Of a stretch of DNA of 24,732 bases, positions 24,384 to 24,732 are shown one piece after another. Made by a program: the position numbers and the translations under genes. Source of the stretch: Clostridiales bacterium (GTDB lineage: Bacteria > Bacillota > Clostridia > Lachnospirales > Lachnospiraceae); NCBI GenBank assembly GCA_018366495.1, contig JAGZHZ010000034.1:1-24732 (forward strand), in the 5' to 3' direction. Every line of letters starts with the position of its first letter. Positions within the stretch are counted from its first letter, which is position 1. The notes beneath the pieces are model-generated. The model saw nothing but the letters and a program-made list of their open reading frames with translations, was not told where the DNA came from and made no database searches.

Positions 24384-24605
24384 TTAAGCTACATGATGAA
24401 CATGGTACATTTCCAGCTCATTAAGCATAGCTTCAATTGATGGTTTGTTGGCAGCAGTTAAACAGGATAACAACTGCTGGTATTCAGTGAAAGTAATGTT
24501 TTCATAAACCATTACCTCACCGTTGGAAAATTGAATTTTAAGTAAGGACGAATCCCAAGATAAACTATCAATTTTACCAAAACCAATATTGAAATTAATA
24601 TCCAT
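24384..24605 (-). CDS. Small KTSC-like domain protein, intact copy (copy 3)
   Basis: Protein of 73 aa, no signal peptide or membrane segment. Residues 11-42 read as two beta strands around a turn: W17, L22-K-I, N28-G29, V31, Y34, then NITFTEY (36-42). This pattern resembles the KTSC fold (Y/W, hydrophobic strand, NG turn, aromatic strand, V/I-x-F-x-x-Y), though the assignment is by eye. I chose ATG at 24605 because GGGAGGTG lies 8 nt upstream; an upstream in-frame ATG has no ribosome site. It follows, by about 60 nt, the 3' end of another minus-strand gene and has its own terminator. Two damaged relatives lie downstream on the same strand. Function unknown; such small proteins are common in mobile elements and phages (inference). 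Confidence 0.7.
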   Translation of the reverse strand: MDINFNIGFGKIDSLSWDSSLLKIQFSNGEVMVYENITFTEYQQLLSCLTAANKPSIEAMLNELEMYHVHHVA

Positions 24606-24666
24606 AACGAACACCTCCCTTCTGTATAGGGTTATAGCCATGAGCAAAACTCCACACATTCAGTAT

Positions 24667-24732
24667 TTATGCGGGTTTGCGAGACATGGCAACCTCATTT
24701 ATCACTTCAAATTTATAGTAACAATCAGCTCC
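24667..24732 (-). CDS. 3' end of an unidentified minus-strand gene
   Basis: An open minus-strand frame enters from beyond the right edge and ends at a TAA (24667-24669). Only the last 21 codons are visible, including YYKFEVINEVAMSRKPA. That is too little to identify a family. It lies about 60 nt upstream of the intact small-protein gene on the same strand and could be in the same operon or element. It could also be a chance open frame given its short length. Confidence 0.4.
   Translation of the reverse strand, partial: GADCYYKFEVINEVAMSRKPA

Overview
The window looks like a chromosomal segment from a gut-type Lachnospiraceae (Clostridia, low-GC Firmicutes). The evidence is A/T-rich intergenic DNA, strong AGGAGG ribosome binding sites, and the gene set: homodimeric pyruvate:ferredoxin oxidoreductase (PFOR), pyrophosphate-type phosphofructokinase next to pyruvate phosphate dikinase (PPDK), BioY, a YesM/YesN-type two-component system, and an era-recO-glyS cluster. 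The family assignment is inference from gene content; genus cannot be fixed from the sequence alone.

Layout. (1) 1-4926: after a terminator hairpin comes a plus-strand operon: AraC-type response regulator, YesM-type sensor kinase and a lipoprotein solute-binding protein whose genes overlap by 20 and 4 nt, then a class II (fuculose-phosphate-type) aldolase. No transporter permease is present, so the binding protein may serve sensing. (2) 4960-5680: bioY under a strong promoter flanked and overlapped by two BirA-like operators, closed by a terminator. (3) 5711-7437, minus strand: an ECF sigma factor translationally coupled (ATGA overlap) to a membrane DUF4179 anti-sigma factor. (4) 7631-11620: nifJ (PFOR), highly biased codons, a long structured leader and two terminator-like hairpins downstream. 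(5) 11670-18774: M16C metallopeptidase, era, recO, a lipoprotein of unknown function and glyS, all plus strand, closed by a long hairpin. (6) 18910-23103: pfp (PPi-dependent PFK) and ppdK, each with its own promoter. With nifJ they outline a PPi-linked route from fructose-6-phosphate to pyruvate and acetyl-CoA plus reduced ferredoxin.

(7) 23104-24732 is different: AT-rich, repeat-rich and without large ORFs. It holds a perfect 12-bp inverted repeat, a structured RNA or terminator, a cluster of TTGTAA/TTACAA words and short tandem repeats. On the minus strand it carries three divergent copies of one small protein domain, each followed by its own intrinsic terminator. Only the rightmost copy is an intact gene (73 aa); one copy is out of frame with its start, and one lacks its 5' end. 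The three share an ungapped signature from W to F-x-[E/N]-Y (one residue of length variation) that resembles a KTSC-type fold. This looks like the edge of an accessory or mobile region continuing past the right end, and is the least explained part of the window.
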